From NCBI GenBank assembly GCA_050699815.1, contig JBOHFT010000003.1, forward strand, positions 3,710-67,709: DNA of 64,000 bases, written 5' to 3'. The position numbers and the translations under genes are program-made. Positions 42,395-50,211 of this stretch are shown piece after piece. This DNA comes from GCA-003244245 sp050699815. GTDB lineage: Bacteria; Actinomycetota; Actinomycetes; Mycobacteriales; Pseudonocardiaceae. The notes beneath the pieces were generated by a model. It was not told the origin of the DNA. It worked only from the letters and a program-made list of their open reading frames with translations, and did not search any database. The stretch's first letter is position 1, and every line of letters starts with the position of its first letter.

Positions 42395-44113
42395 TCAGCC
42401 GACCGGCAGCACGGTAGGAACGATCATCGGCCGGCGCCGGTAGGTGTCGGCGACCCACCGGCCCACCACCCGCCGCACCGCCTGGGCGATCCGGTGGGTG
42501 TCGGTGATCCCCTCCGCCTCGGTGCGGGCCAGCTCCATCTCCACCAGCGGCACGACACCGTCAAGAGCCTTCGGGTCGTCGGAGAACCCCCGGCCCGAGA
42601 TCGTCGGCGGTGCCACCGCCCGGCCGGTGGCGGACGCCACCATCACGGTGATCGCGATGAACCCACCCTCGCCGAGGATCAGCCGGTCGGACAGCGTCGA
42701 CTCCCCCACGTCGCCGACCGACAGCCCGTCCACGTAGACCTGCCCCACCTCGACCCGACCGGTGATCTCCGCGCGGCCATCCACCAGATCCACGACCACG
42801 CCGTCCTCGGCGATCACCACCCGCTCCGGCGGCACCCCAGTGCGGACCGCCAGCGCTGCGTTGGCTTTCAAGTGCCGCCACTCGCCGTGCACCGGCATGA
42901 CGTTGGAGGGGCGGATCGCGTTGTAGAGGAACAGCAGCTCCCCAGCGGGCGCATGCCCGGACACGTGCACCTTCGCGGTGCCCTGGTGGACCACCGCAGC
43001 GCCCAGCCGGGTCAGCCCGTTGACCACCCGGAACACCGCGGTCTCGTTGCCCGGGATGAGGGAGCTGGCCAGCACGACGGTGTCCCCGGACCGGATCCGG
43101 ATCTGCCGGTGCTCCCCGCGGGCCATCCGGGTCAGCGCCGACAGCGGTTCGCCCTGCGAACCGGTGGAGACGAACAGCACCCGGTGCTCGGGCATCGCCA
43201 GCGCCTCATCAAGGTCCACCAGCAGGCCCGGCGGGACCCGGAGCAGCCCGAGATCGGCCGCGACGCCCATGTTGCGCACCATCGACCTGCCTACCAGCGC
43301 CACCTTGCGCCCGTGGCCGGCGGCAACCTCCAGCACCTGCTGCACGCGATGCACATGGCTGGCGAAGCAGGCCACGATGACCCGCTGGGTGGCTTTGCCG
43401 ATCACCGAGTCGAACACCGGGCCGATTTCCCGTTCCGGGGTGACGAAGCCGGGCACCTCGGCGTTGGTGGAATCGATCAGCAGGAGGTCGACGCCTTCGT
43501 CGCCGAGCCGGGAGAACCCAGCGAGATCGGTCAGCCGCCCGTCCAGCGGTAGCTGGTCAAGCTTGACGTCGCCGGTGTGCAGCACCAGCCCCGCCGGGGT
43601 GCGGATGGCCACCGCCAGTGCGTCGGGAATGGAGTGATTCACCGCGAAGAACTCACAGTCGAACGGCCCGCAACCGTGCCGGTCACCCTCCTTGACCTGC
43701 ATCAGCTGTGGCTTCTGGTGGTGCTCGCGGGACTTCTCGGCGACCAGCGCGAGGGTGAACTCAGAGCCCACCACTGGCAGGTCGGGCCGTAACCGGAGCA
43801 GGAAGGGCACGGCCCCGATGTGGTCCTCGTGGCCGTGGGTGAGCACCAGCGCCTCGATGTCGTCGAGCCGGTGCTCGATCGCCCGGAAGTCGGGCAGGAT
43901 CAGGTCGACCCCGGGCGCGTCGTCTTCGGGGAACAGCACCCCGCAGTCCACCACGAGCAGCCGGCCGGCGTACTCGAAGACGGTCATGTTGCGGCCGACC
44001 TCCCCGATACCTCCGAGGGCGACCGTGCGCAGGCCGCCGTCGGCCAGCGGCGGTGGGGCCGTGTCGGGGATGCCCGGGACGGGCAGCGCAGGGCCGGTGG
44101 GCAGGGCGCTCAC
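42395..44113 (-). CDS. rnj: ribonuclease J
   Basis: The 572-residue metallo-beta-lactamase RNase carries LVLTHGHEDHIGAVPFLL (the HxHxDH zinc site), VVDCGVLFPEDDAPGVDLIL, FVSTGSQGEPLSALTRMARG and HVSGHAPAGELLFLYNAIRP (beta-CASP His motif). It has 5'-exonuclease and endonuclease activity on RNA. GTG 44113 overlaps the dapA stop (GTGA), the usual dapA-rnj pairing. Normal length for the family. Confidence 0.95.
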   Translation of the reverse strand: MSALPTGPALPVPGIPDTAPPPLADGGLRTVALGGIGEVGRNMTVFEYAGRLLVVDCGVLFPEDDAPGVDLILPDFRAIEHRLDDIEALVLTHGHEDHIGAVPFLLRLRPDLPVVGSEFTLALVAEKSREHHQKPQLMQVKEGDRHGCGPFDCEFFAVNHSIPDALAVAIRTPAGLVLHTGDVKLDQLPLDGRLTDLAGFSRLGDEGVDLLLIDSTNAEVPGFVTPEREIGPVFDSVIGKATQRVIVACFASHVHRVQQVLEVAAGHGRKVALVGRSMVRNMGVAADLGLLRVPPGLLVDLDEALAMPEHRVLFVSTGSQGEPLSALTRMARGEHRQIRIRSGDTVVLASSLIPGNETAVFRVVNGLTRLGAAVVHQGTAKVHVSGHAPAGELLFLYNAIRPSNVMPVHGEWRHLKANAALAVRTGVPPERVVIAEDGVVVDLVDGRAEITGRVEVGQVYVDGLSVGDVGESTLSDRLILGEGGFIAITVMVASATGRAVAPPTISGRGFSDDPKALDGVVPLVEMELARTEAEGITDTHRIAQAVRRVVGRWVADTYRRRPMIVPTVLPVG

Positions 44114-45015
44114 GCGAGTACTCCGGCCTCGACCAGCGCCGCGGCGATAGCGGTGACCTGCTCGGGGTCGGCGGCGACCTGGGGCAACCGGGGGTCACCG
44201 ACATCGAGCCCGGTCAGGCGCAGTGCCGCCTTCCCGAAGGCCACCCCGCCGACCACGGACAAGGCCCGGATCAACGCGAGGGTGGCGGCGTGCACCTCCA
44301 GCGCCGTACCCACCGCGCCGGCCTCGAACGCGGTGATCATGGCCCGGAGCCGGTCGGCCACCACGTTGCCGATCACGCTGACGAATCCCACCGCACCCAC
44401 CGACAGCCACGGCAGGTTGAGCACGTCGTCCCCGCAGTAGTAGGCCAGGTCGGTGGTGGCAATCACCTCGGCACCGCAGCCGAAGTCTCCCTTGGCGTCT
44501 TTGACCGCGACGATCCTTGGGTGCTCGGCGAGCTGGTGGAGGGTCTCGATGGCGATCGGTACGAGGGAGCGCGGCGGGATGTCATAGAGCATCACCGGCA
44601 AGTCGGTGGCGTCGGCGACCGCGGTGAAGTGCGCGACCAGCCCGGCCTGTGGCGGGCGCGAGTAGTACGGGGTCACCACCAGCAGGCCGTGCGCACCGGC
44701 CCGCGCCGCCTGCCGGGCCAGCTGCACGCTGTGCACCGTGTCGTAGGTCCCCGCGCCGGCCACCACCGCCGCGCGGTCCCCGACCGCCGCAACCACCGCC
44801 CGCACCAGGTCAGCCTTCTCGATGTCAGTGGTGGTCGGCGACTCGCCCGTGGTGCCGTTGACCACCAGCCCGTCGCAACCCCGTTCCACCAGCTGGTAGG
44901 CCAGCTTCTGGGCGATGTCGAGATCCAGCTGTCCCGCGGCGGTGAACGGGGTGACCATGGCGGTGAGCACCCGGCCGAAGGGCCGGCCGGAGGTCGAAGT
45001 CGGCACAGTACTCAT
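44110..45015 (-). CDS. dapA: 4-hydroxy-tetrahydrodipicolinate synthase
   Basis: The 301-residue aldolase condenses pyruvate with aspartate semialdehyde in the lysine/diaminopimelate route. Seen: GRVLTAMVTPFTAAGQLDLD, LVVNGTTGESPTTTDIEKAD, VTPYYSRPPQAGLVAHF (catalytic Tyr) and RIVAVKDAKGD with the Schiff-base lysine. ATG 45015 is chosen; the ORF is open to 45075 but the first 20 residues are not conserved. TAGCGT lies 11-16 nt before the ATG, so a leaderless message is possible. Confidence 0.95.
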   Translation of the reverse strand: MSTVPTSTSGRPFGRVLTAMVTPFTAAGQLDLDIAQKLAYQLVERGCDGLVVNGTTGESPTTTDIEKADLVRAVVAAVGDRAAVVAGAGTYDTVHSVQLARQAARAGAHGLLVVTPYYSRPPQAGLVAHFTAVADATDLPVMLYDIPPRSLVPIAIETLHQLAEHPRIVAVKDAKGDFGCGAEVIATTDLAYYCGDDVLNLPWLSVGAVGFVSVIGNVVADRLRAMITAFEAGAVGTALEVHAATLALIRALSVVGGVAFGKAALRLTGLDVGDPRLPQVAADPEQVTAIAAALVEAGVLA

Positions 45016-45074
45016 GCTGGGGACGCTACCGGTCGGCGCCAGAACCCCTGTCGGGCCCCAGCGGGTCGGGGCCA

Positions 45075-45698
45075 CTACAAGCCCCGCGGGCTGCCCAGGA
45101 GGCCGGCCACGTCCACCTGGTCCCCCTCGATCTCGACGATCGCCTCGTCGCGGCCGAAGGCGTGCAGCGTCAGCTCCTCGGGTGAACCGACCACGGTGAC
45201 CGAGCGTTCACCGCGCCGGGCGGTGCGCTCGGACCCGTCCGGAGTGCGCAACACGACGCCGACTGGCGAGTTCCGGTACAGCACCCGGGCCCCCCAGCGC
45301 AGCAGTCCCCACAGCACCCCTGCGCGGCGCGGGTCGGCCGGTCGGGGTTCCCACCCCGTTTCGGCCCGGCGCACGTCCTCGTGGTGAACGAAGAACTCGA
45401 TTGTGCTGAACCTGTCACCCAACCCGGGCAGGCTCCACGGCGGCCCGCTACGGACCAGGCCAATAAGCTGCGGCCAGGGCCGTTGCGCAATGCTGCGCTG
45501 TACCCGAGCGGTGTAGGGGGCCAGCAGCGGCAGCAGGATTCCCCCGGCAGCGTCCGGCCGACCCTCCCGGAGCACCAGATGCGCCGCCAGGTCGCGGGTC
45601 GTCCAGCCTTCGCACAGCGTCGGGGCGTCCGGGCCCACCAGAGCCATCAGATCACACAACTCGTGCCGCTCGCTGGCCGCAATCGTGATCCCCCTCAT
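45075..45698 (-). CDS. TIGR03085-type metal-binding protein
   Basis: The 207-residue protein begins MRGITIAASERHELCDLMAL and has CEGWTTRDLAAHLVLREGRP, EFFVHHEDVRRAETGW (histidine pair for metal, DinB-like/maleylpyruvate-isomerase fold) and a C-terminal SCP2-like part. This is a common actinobacterial family of unknown function, perhaps mycothiol-dependent. GGTGAGGTGG precedes ATG 45698. It follows the broken PPOX gene on the same strand, 7 nt after its stop, so it was probably coupled to it. Confidence 0.85.
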   Translation of the reverse strand: MRGITIAASERHELCDLMALVGPDAPTLCEGWTTRDLAAHLVLREGRPDAAGGILLPLLAPYTARVQRSIAQRPWPQLIGLVRSGPPWSLPGLGDRFSTIEFFVHHEDVRRAETGWEPRPADPRRAGVLWGLLRWGARVLYRNSPVGVVLRTPDGSERTARRGERSVTVVGSPEELTLHAFGRDEAIVEIEGDQVDVAGLLGSPRGL

Positions 45699-45705
45699 GG
45701 CCACC

Positions 45706-46115
45706 TCACCCCTGTCGGTCGGGCCCTGCCGTCGTGAGCTCGATCTGCAGGAGCACCCGCTGGTCGCGCTGCATCGCCGCCCGGTAGTCGTCCCAGTCCG
45801 GGTGTTCGCCGGAGATCTTCCGGTAGTAGTCCACCAGACCTTCCATCGCTTCGGGCAGCTCCACGATCTGCACCGGGCCGCCGACCTGGATCCAGCGGCC
45901 GTAGAACCCGTCAGACAACACGCACAGCCAGGCCCGGGGTCCCGGCGTAGGTTACGCACCTTGAACGCGGTCTGCCGGGTGCTCACGACCACCCGGCCGC
46001 GAGCATCGACTGCCGCCGCCACCGGCGACATCTGCGGGGTGCCGTCCCTGCGCAGGGTAGCCAGCACCGCGCGGTGCTGCTCGGCGAGGACGGCCCGTGC
46101 CTCGTCTAGATCCAT
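45706..46115 (-). pseudogene. pyridoxamine 5'-phosphate oxidase-like (F420/FMN split-barrel) gene with frameshift
   Basis: From ATG 46115 the frame reads MDLDEARAVLAEQHRAVLAT then LRRDGTPQMSPVAAAVDARG, with KVRNLRRDPG as the typical PPOX end of strand 3. The frame then breaks, and one frame over it continues AWLCVLSDGFYGRWIQVGGP to a stop at 45706. The break is at a four-base C run (GGGG on the plus strand, 45936-45939); one more C restores a continuous protein of about 136 residues of the flavin/F420 split-barrel family. Either a homopolymer sequencing error or a real slip mutation. Confidence 0.82.
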
Positions 46116-46142
46116 GTGTGCACGTTACGCCATCTGGCGGAG

Positions 46143-46961
46143 TCAGCCTTCGGACCCGAACGGGCTGGAAGCGATCTCCGTACCGTCGGGCAGGGCGGCG
46201 ATCTCGAAGTCGCTGAACGCGTTGGGCGCCGCCTTGCGCAGCTGGCGCAGGCACTCCACCGCCAGTGCCCGGATCTCCACGTCGGCGTGCTCGGTGGCGC
46301 GCATCGCGATGAAGTGCCGCCAGGCGCGGTAGTTGCCGGTGACCACGATGCGGGTCTCGGTGGCGTTGGGCAGCACCGAGCGAGCCGCCTGGCGGGCCTG
46401 TTTGCGGCGCTGCGTGGCGTTGGGCTCGCCGGCAAACCGCTGTTCCAGCCCGGTCAAAAGCTCGTTGTAGGCCTGCTGACTGGCCCGCACCGCGGCGACG
46501 AACCGCTCGTGCAACTCGGGGTCATCGGCGATCACGTCCGGCTCGACCATAGCGGCGTCGCGCTCGGGGACGTAGCGCTGGGACAGCTGCGAGTAGGAGA
46601 AGTGCCGGTGCCGGATCAGCTCGTGAGTCAGCGACCGGGACACGCCGGTCAGGTAGAAGCTGACCGTGCCGTGCTCGAGCACCGAGAGGTGACCCACCTC
46701 CAGGATATGCCTCAGGTAGCCGGCGTTCGTGGCGGTTGCCGGGTTGGGCTTGCCCCAGGACTGGTAGCAGGCCCGGCCAGCGAACTCGGCAAGTGCCTGC
46801 CCGCCGTCGGCGTCTGCGGACCACGGTACGTCGGCGGGCGGGAAGAATTCCGTCTTGGCAACCAGCTGGACCCGCAACCCCACGGTATTCCCGGTTGTGA
46901 CTGGATTCCCGGTTGCGGCTGGGCCGCTCACGGCTGGGCCGACTCCGTCAGGCTGGCTCAC
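46143..46961 (-). CDS. thyX: flavin-dependent thymidylate synthase
   Basis: The 272-residue enzyme methylates dUMP using FAD and methylenetetrahydrofolate. The ThyX signature RHRHFSYSQLSQRY (RHR-x7-S) is at about residues 115-128, preceded by HLSVLEHGTVSFYLTGVSRS. GTG 46961 is chosen because AGGAGG lies 5 nt upstream; the open frame upstream to 47051 runs through an operator-like repeat. The mature protein has a somewhat long Val/Thr-rich N-terminus. It diverges from a ribbon-helix-helix gene. Confidence 0.94.
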   Translation of the reverse strand: MSQPDGVGPAVSGPAATGNPVTTGNTVGLRVQLVAKTEFFPPADVPWSADADGGQALAEFAGRACYQSWGKPNPATATNAGYLRHILEVGHLSVLEHGTVSFYLTGVSRSLTHELIRHRHFSYSQLSQRYVPERDAAMVEPDVIADDPELHERFVAAVRASQQAYNELLTGLEQRFAGEPNATQRRKQARQAARSVLPNATETRIVVTGNYRAWRHFIAMRATEHADVEIRALAVECLRQLRKAAPNAFSDFEIAALPDGTEIASSPFGSEG

Positions 46962-47018
46962 GGGCGCCTCCTCTCGAACGGCCACGCAGCCTATCTGCCG
47001 CACCAGCGACGCCTTGAC

Positions 47019-47050
47019 TGACGTCATTTGTGACGTCATAGTTGACGTCA
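47019..47050. promoter_or_regulatory. three TGACGTCA palindromes at exact 12-bp spacing
   Basis: The perfect 8-bp palindrome TGACGTCA occurs at 47019-47026, 47031-47038 and 47043-47050. The third copy ends on the first base of the start codon of the ribbon-helix-helix gene. The regular spacing on one helical face looks like a cooperative operator for an RHH protein and could control both divergent transcripts. Confidence 0.7.
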
Positions 47051-47592
47051 TGGACTTGACACCTTATATCCGCCAGCTGCGCGAGGACCTCACCACTGCG
47101 GCGTCGGCAGGCGACGAGCAGACCCGGCGTACCGCCGCAGTGCTGGGAGCCGCGCTGGAACCCGCTGCCCGGCTGGCGATCATGAATGCGCTGTCCGACC
47201 TCGCCGCGGAGGTGACCGCGGCGCTGGACGACCGGGTGGTCGAAGTGCGGCTCGACGGCCGCGACGTCCGGGTCGCCGTGAGCTCACCATCCCACGCCGG
47301 GCCGCACGCATCCCACGCCGGGCCGCGCACCGAGGCCCAGCCGCCGCCCTCCGAGCCCGGTGCAGCCGCCTTCGGCGACGCCGGCGGCGACATCAGGCGG
47401 ATGACCCTGAGGCTGATCGACCAGGTCAAGAACCAGGCTGAGCGGGCCGCCGCCGAACAGGGCGTCTCGCTCAACGCGTGGATTTCGCAGGCCGTTGCGG
47501 GCGCCCTGCGCAGCGAGCCGTGGAACGAGCCCCGGTGGGCCCGGGACGACCGGCGCGGTCGCAATCGGGTCCAGGGCTGGGTCCAGGGCTGA
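47050..47592 (+). CDS. ribbon-helix-helix (HicB/Arc-like) DNA-binding protein
   Basis: The 180-residue protein has an N-terminal helical part with YIRQLREDLTTAASAGDEQT and LDDRVVEVRLDGRDVRVAVS, a Pro/Ser/Ala-rich linker (about 80-115) and a C-terminal RHH unit from about 116: RRMTLRLIDQVKNQAERAAA and EQGVSLNAWISQAVAGAL. The latter is the beta-strand/helix/helix of HicB-like antitoxins. It is followed 22 nt later by a DUF4097 gene, with which it forms a conserved-looking pair. The three palindromes upstream suggest self-repression. No toxin gene is visible. Confidence 0.8.
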   Translation: MDLTPYIRQLREDLTTAASAGDEQTRRTAAVLGAALEPAARLAIMNALSDLAAEVTAALDDRVVEVRLDGRDVRVAVSSPSHAGPHASHAGPRTEAQPPPSEPGAAAFGDAGGDIRRMTLRLIDQVKNQAERAAAEQGVSLNAWISQAVAGALRSEPWNEPRWARDDRRGRNRVQGWVQG

Positions 47593-47614
47593 ACAATCTC
47601 GTTGAGGAGAAACC

Positions 47615-48541
47615 GTGGAACACGACGACGCAGGCCTGCCGGTGATTCGGCAGCAGGACTTCGAGGGCGAGGGGCCGATCGACGTCTTCGTCGAACTCGA
47701 CAGCGGACGGCTTGACATCCAGCTTGAAGAGGATAGTGCTGGTGAGGTGGCCGTGCAGGTCTGCGCCGACCCGGCCAGCCAGCCACCATGGAGCGTCGGG
47801 ATCACCGGCCTGCTGAGCTGGCTGGGCGAGCAGGCCGGGGCGGCCCCATCGGGCGAGCTGGCCGCCGAGGCCGTGCGCCGCACGACGATCGACTTCACTG
47901 GGCGGCGCCTGGCTGTGCGCAGCCCGCGGGAATTCCCCTTGCGCACCGTGCCGCTGGCGATCCAGGTGAGGGCTCCGTCGGGCTCGTCGGTCACCGCTCG
48001 TAGCGGCTCGGCGGACATCGCCGTCGACGGCATGGCCGACCGGCTTGACGCCTCGACCGGCTCCGGACAGGTCCACGCGCAGCGGTGCAGAGGTTCGGCG
48101 GACGTCCGGACCGGCTCGGGCGACGTGCGGCTGGGGTCGGTGCTGGGCGGGCTGCGGGTGCGGACCGGCTCCGGGGAGGTCGACGTGGCCTCGATAGAAG
48201 ACACCGTGGACGCTGCAGGCGGTGGCGGGGGCATTGTGCAGACCGGGTCCGGCAACGTCCGGCTTGGCGCCGTCCGGCATGACGTGAGCGCGCGCACCGG
48301 CAGTGGTGACCTCACGGTGGTCGACGCCTCGGCCGGCGGTCTGGAGCTCACCACTGGTTCGGGGCAGCTGCGAGTGGGGATCCATCCCGGCGTGCTGGCT
48401 GAGCTGGACGTCAGCTCCGGCTCCGGCCAGGCCCGTAGCGACCTGCCGGTTGGTGGGCCACCCCCCGAGGTCGACGTCACGTTGCGGGTACGGGCCCGGA
48501 CTGGATCGGGCGACGCGCTGGTCACCTCGGCACCGTCCTGA
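47615..48541 (+). CDS. DUF4097 beta-helix protein
   Basis: The 308-residue protein consists of repeated short strands in its second half, with TGSG turns at regular steps (ASTGSGQVHA, VRTGSGDVRL, VRTGSGEVDV, VQTGSGNVRL, ARTGSGDLTV, TTGSGQLRV), as in DUF4097 adhesin-like right-handed beta-helices. No signal peptide or membrane segment is seen, so a cytoplasmic place is likely. The role is unknown. GTG 47615 follows GAGGAGAAACC. It is paired with the upstream RHH gene. Confidence 0.85.
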   Translation: MEHDDAGLPVIRQQDFEGEGPIDVFVELDSGRLDIQLEEDSAGEVAVQVCADPASQPPWSVGITGLLSWLGEQAGAAPSGELAAEAVRRTTIDFTGRRLAVRSPREFPLRTVPLAIQVRAPSGSSVTARSGSADIAVDGMADRLDASTGSGQVHAQRCRGSADVRTGSGDVRLGSVLGGLRVRTGSGEVDVASIEDTVDAAGGGGGIVQTGSGNVRLGAVRHDVSARTGSGDLTVVDASAGGLELTTGSGQLRVGIHPGVLAELDVSSGSGQARSDLPVGGPPPEVDVTLRVRARTGSGDALVTSAPS

Positions 48542-48732
48542 TCGAGTTGTGGCCGGACCTGGTCGCGGCAGCGCGGCGCCGGTGATCCGGGCCGGCGGGG
48601 CGTGAGTCGGCGAAACCCTGCGCGGCCAGTGCGGTGCGCCGCACCGCGGATGCTCCGATGGTCAGCACGGTTCACGATGCTGCCATCCGGTACCGACAGT
48701 TTGTCGCTGGCCGATCTCGATACCGTGATGCC

Positions 48733-49287
48733 ATGGCACTGGCCCGGGTGCGCGCCGCGACCCCTGCGGATGCTCCGGTGCTCGCCGCCCTGCATCGCGC
48801 GACCTGGCGGGCCGCCTATTCCGAGCTGCTGCCGCCCGGGGCCCTCGAGGGACTGGACGCGCCGCAGTTACAGCGAGCCTGGGCCGACACCGTCGAGGGT
48901 GGGGCCACGGTGCTGATCGCCACTGAGGGTGACCATCCGGTCGGGTTCGTGGTGGCCGGGCCGGCCCCCGACGATGAGGTAGCCGCCGCCGATGGCAGGC
49001 TGCCTCCCGACGCGGCGCACACCGTGCTGGTGAGCACCCTGCTGGTGGAACCGAGATGGGGCCGCCGTGGCCACGGCGGCCGGTTGCTCGCCGCGGCCAC
49101 GGCCCTGCTGCAGCAGGCCGGTGCCGCCCGCGGAATCGCCTGGGTACCCACCGAGGACCCCGCCTCGCTGAACTTCTACCGGCGCGCAGGCTGGAACCCC
49201 GACGGCACCATCCGCACCCTCGACGCCCACGGACGCCCCCTCCGCGAAATCCGCCTCACCGGCCCCCTCAACCTCGCCCTGCGCTGA
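48733..49287 (+). CDS. GNAT-family N-acetyltransferase
   Basis: The 184-residue protein begins MALARVRAATPADAPVLAAL and has LLVEPRWGRRGHGGRLLAAA (acetyl-CoA loop, R-x2-G-x-G/A) and SLNFYRRAGWNPDGTIR, all typical of GNAT enzymes. Acceptor unknown. ATG 48733 is chosen over the upstream in-frame start at 48634, since the family begins at ARVRAATPAD. It is followed by a palindrome array. Confidence 0.85.
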   Translation: MALARVRAATPADAPVLAALHRATWRAAYSELLPPGALEGLDAPQLQRAWADTVEGGATVLIATEGDHPVGFVVAGPAPDDEVAAADGRLPPDAAHTVLVSTLLVEPRWGRRGHGGRLLAAATALLQQAGAARGIAWVPTEDPASLNFYRRAGWNPDGTIRTLDAHGRPLREIRLTGPLNLALR

Positions 49288-49296
49288 CCCCCGCCC

Positions 49297-49400
49297 GCCA
49301 TTCGGAGCCGAATAGCGCTTCGCGCACCCACAGAAATCGCAATTCGGCTCCGAATGGCGGCCTGCGCGGGGTCGGAGACCGCTATTCGGCTCCGAATAGC
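49297..49400. repeat. three ATTCGG(CT/AG)CCGAAT palindromes at 42-bp steps
   Basis: The 14-bp palindrome ATTCGGAGCCGAAT or its complement ATTCGGCTCCGAAT occurs at 49300-49313, 49342-49355 and 49384-49397, each exactly 42 bp apart. Copies 1 and 2, with flanks, form a 21-bp inverted repeat with one mismatch; copy 3 with flanks has perfect 11-bp arms. The array sits between the convergent GNAT and dapB genes and could act as a two-way terminator or be a repetitive extragenic palindrome. Confidence 0.9.
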
Positions 49401-49416
49401 GGTCCCGGGGGAGGAG

Positions 49417-50211
49417 TTACAGGTTGAGGAGGGGTTCTAGGCCTATGGTCAGGCCTGGGTGGTCGAGGACTGAGCGGACGCCGAGTAAGACGCCGGGCAT
49501 GAACGACGAGCGGTCCAGCGTGTCGTGCCGGATCGTCAGTGTCTCGCCTTCGGTGCCCAGCAACACCTCCTGGTGGGCGACGAGCCCGGCCAGCCGCACC
49601 GCATGCACCCGCACCCCGTCGACCTCGGCGCCCCGGGCTCCGGTCAGGGACTGGGTGGTGGCATCCGGCGGCAGGCCCATCCCGGCCTTGGCCCGGGCCG
49701 CCGCGATGAGCGCCGCGGTGCGGGCTGCGGTGCCCGACGGAGCGTCGGCCTTGCGCGGATGGTGCAGCTCCACGATCTCCACCGATTCGTAGAACCGGGC
49801 GGCCACGGCGGCGAAACGCATCGACAGGATCGCCCCGATGGCGAAGTTGGGGGCGATCAGCACCCCGAGATCAGGCTTGGGCGCGAGCCACTCGCGGACC
49901 TGCGCCAGCCGGGCGACGTCGAAGCCGGTAGTGCCGACGACGGCGTGGATGCCCTGGTCGACGCAGAATCGCACGTTGTCCATCACCACGTCGGGATGGG
50001 TGAAGTCGACGACCACCTCCGCACCCGCGTCGGCGACGTTGAACATCCAGTCACCCGCGTCGACCATCGCGACGAGTTCCATGTCCTCGGCGGCGTCCAC
50101 GGCCTTGCACACCTCGGTGCCCACCCGGCCACGCGCCCCGAGCACCCCGACCCGGATCGGGTTCTCCGCCGATCGGCCCGTGGCAGGAGTAGTCAGCTCC
50201 GGGGGGGTCAT
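49417..50211 (-). CDS. dapB: 4-hydroxy-tetrahydrodipicolinate reductase
   Basis: The 264-residue NAD(P)H-dependent enzyme follows DapA in lysine/diaminopimelate synthesis. Seen: RVGVLGARGRVGTEVCKAVD (nucleotide loop), VVDFTHPDVVMDNVRFCVDQ, VVGTTGFD, LIAPNFAIGAILSMRFAAVA and VELHHPRKADAPSGTAARTA, whose H-H-x2-K-x-D-x-P-S-G-T block is the substrate site. ATG 50211 overlaps the stop of the M16 peptidase gene (ATGA). Confidence 0.95.
   Translation of the reverse strand: MTPPELTTPATGRSAENPIRVGVLGARGRVGTEVCKAVDAAEDMELVAMVDAGDWMFNVADAGAEVVVDFTHPDVVMDNVRFCVDQGIHAVVGTTGFDVARLAQVREWLAPKPDLGVLIAPNFAIGAILSMRFAAVAARFYESVEIVELHHPRKADAPSGTAARTAALIAAARAKAGMGLPPDATTQSLTGARGAEVDGVRVHAVRLAGLVAHQEVLLGTEGETLTIRHDTLDRSSFMPGVLLGVRSVLDHPGLTIGLEPLLNL

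Noticed and set aside
40457..43552. A 1031-codon open frame antisense to ftsK and rnj
   Set aside because: It is an opposite-strand shadow of two clearly real genes; its translation is His/Gln/Arg-rich low-complexity text with no family motif.
47050..48541. HicAB-type toxin-antitoxin system
   Set aside because: The RHH half is HicB-like, but the partner is a DUF4097 beta-helix protein and no HicA-like double-stranded-RNA-binding toxin is present.
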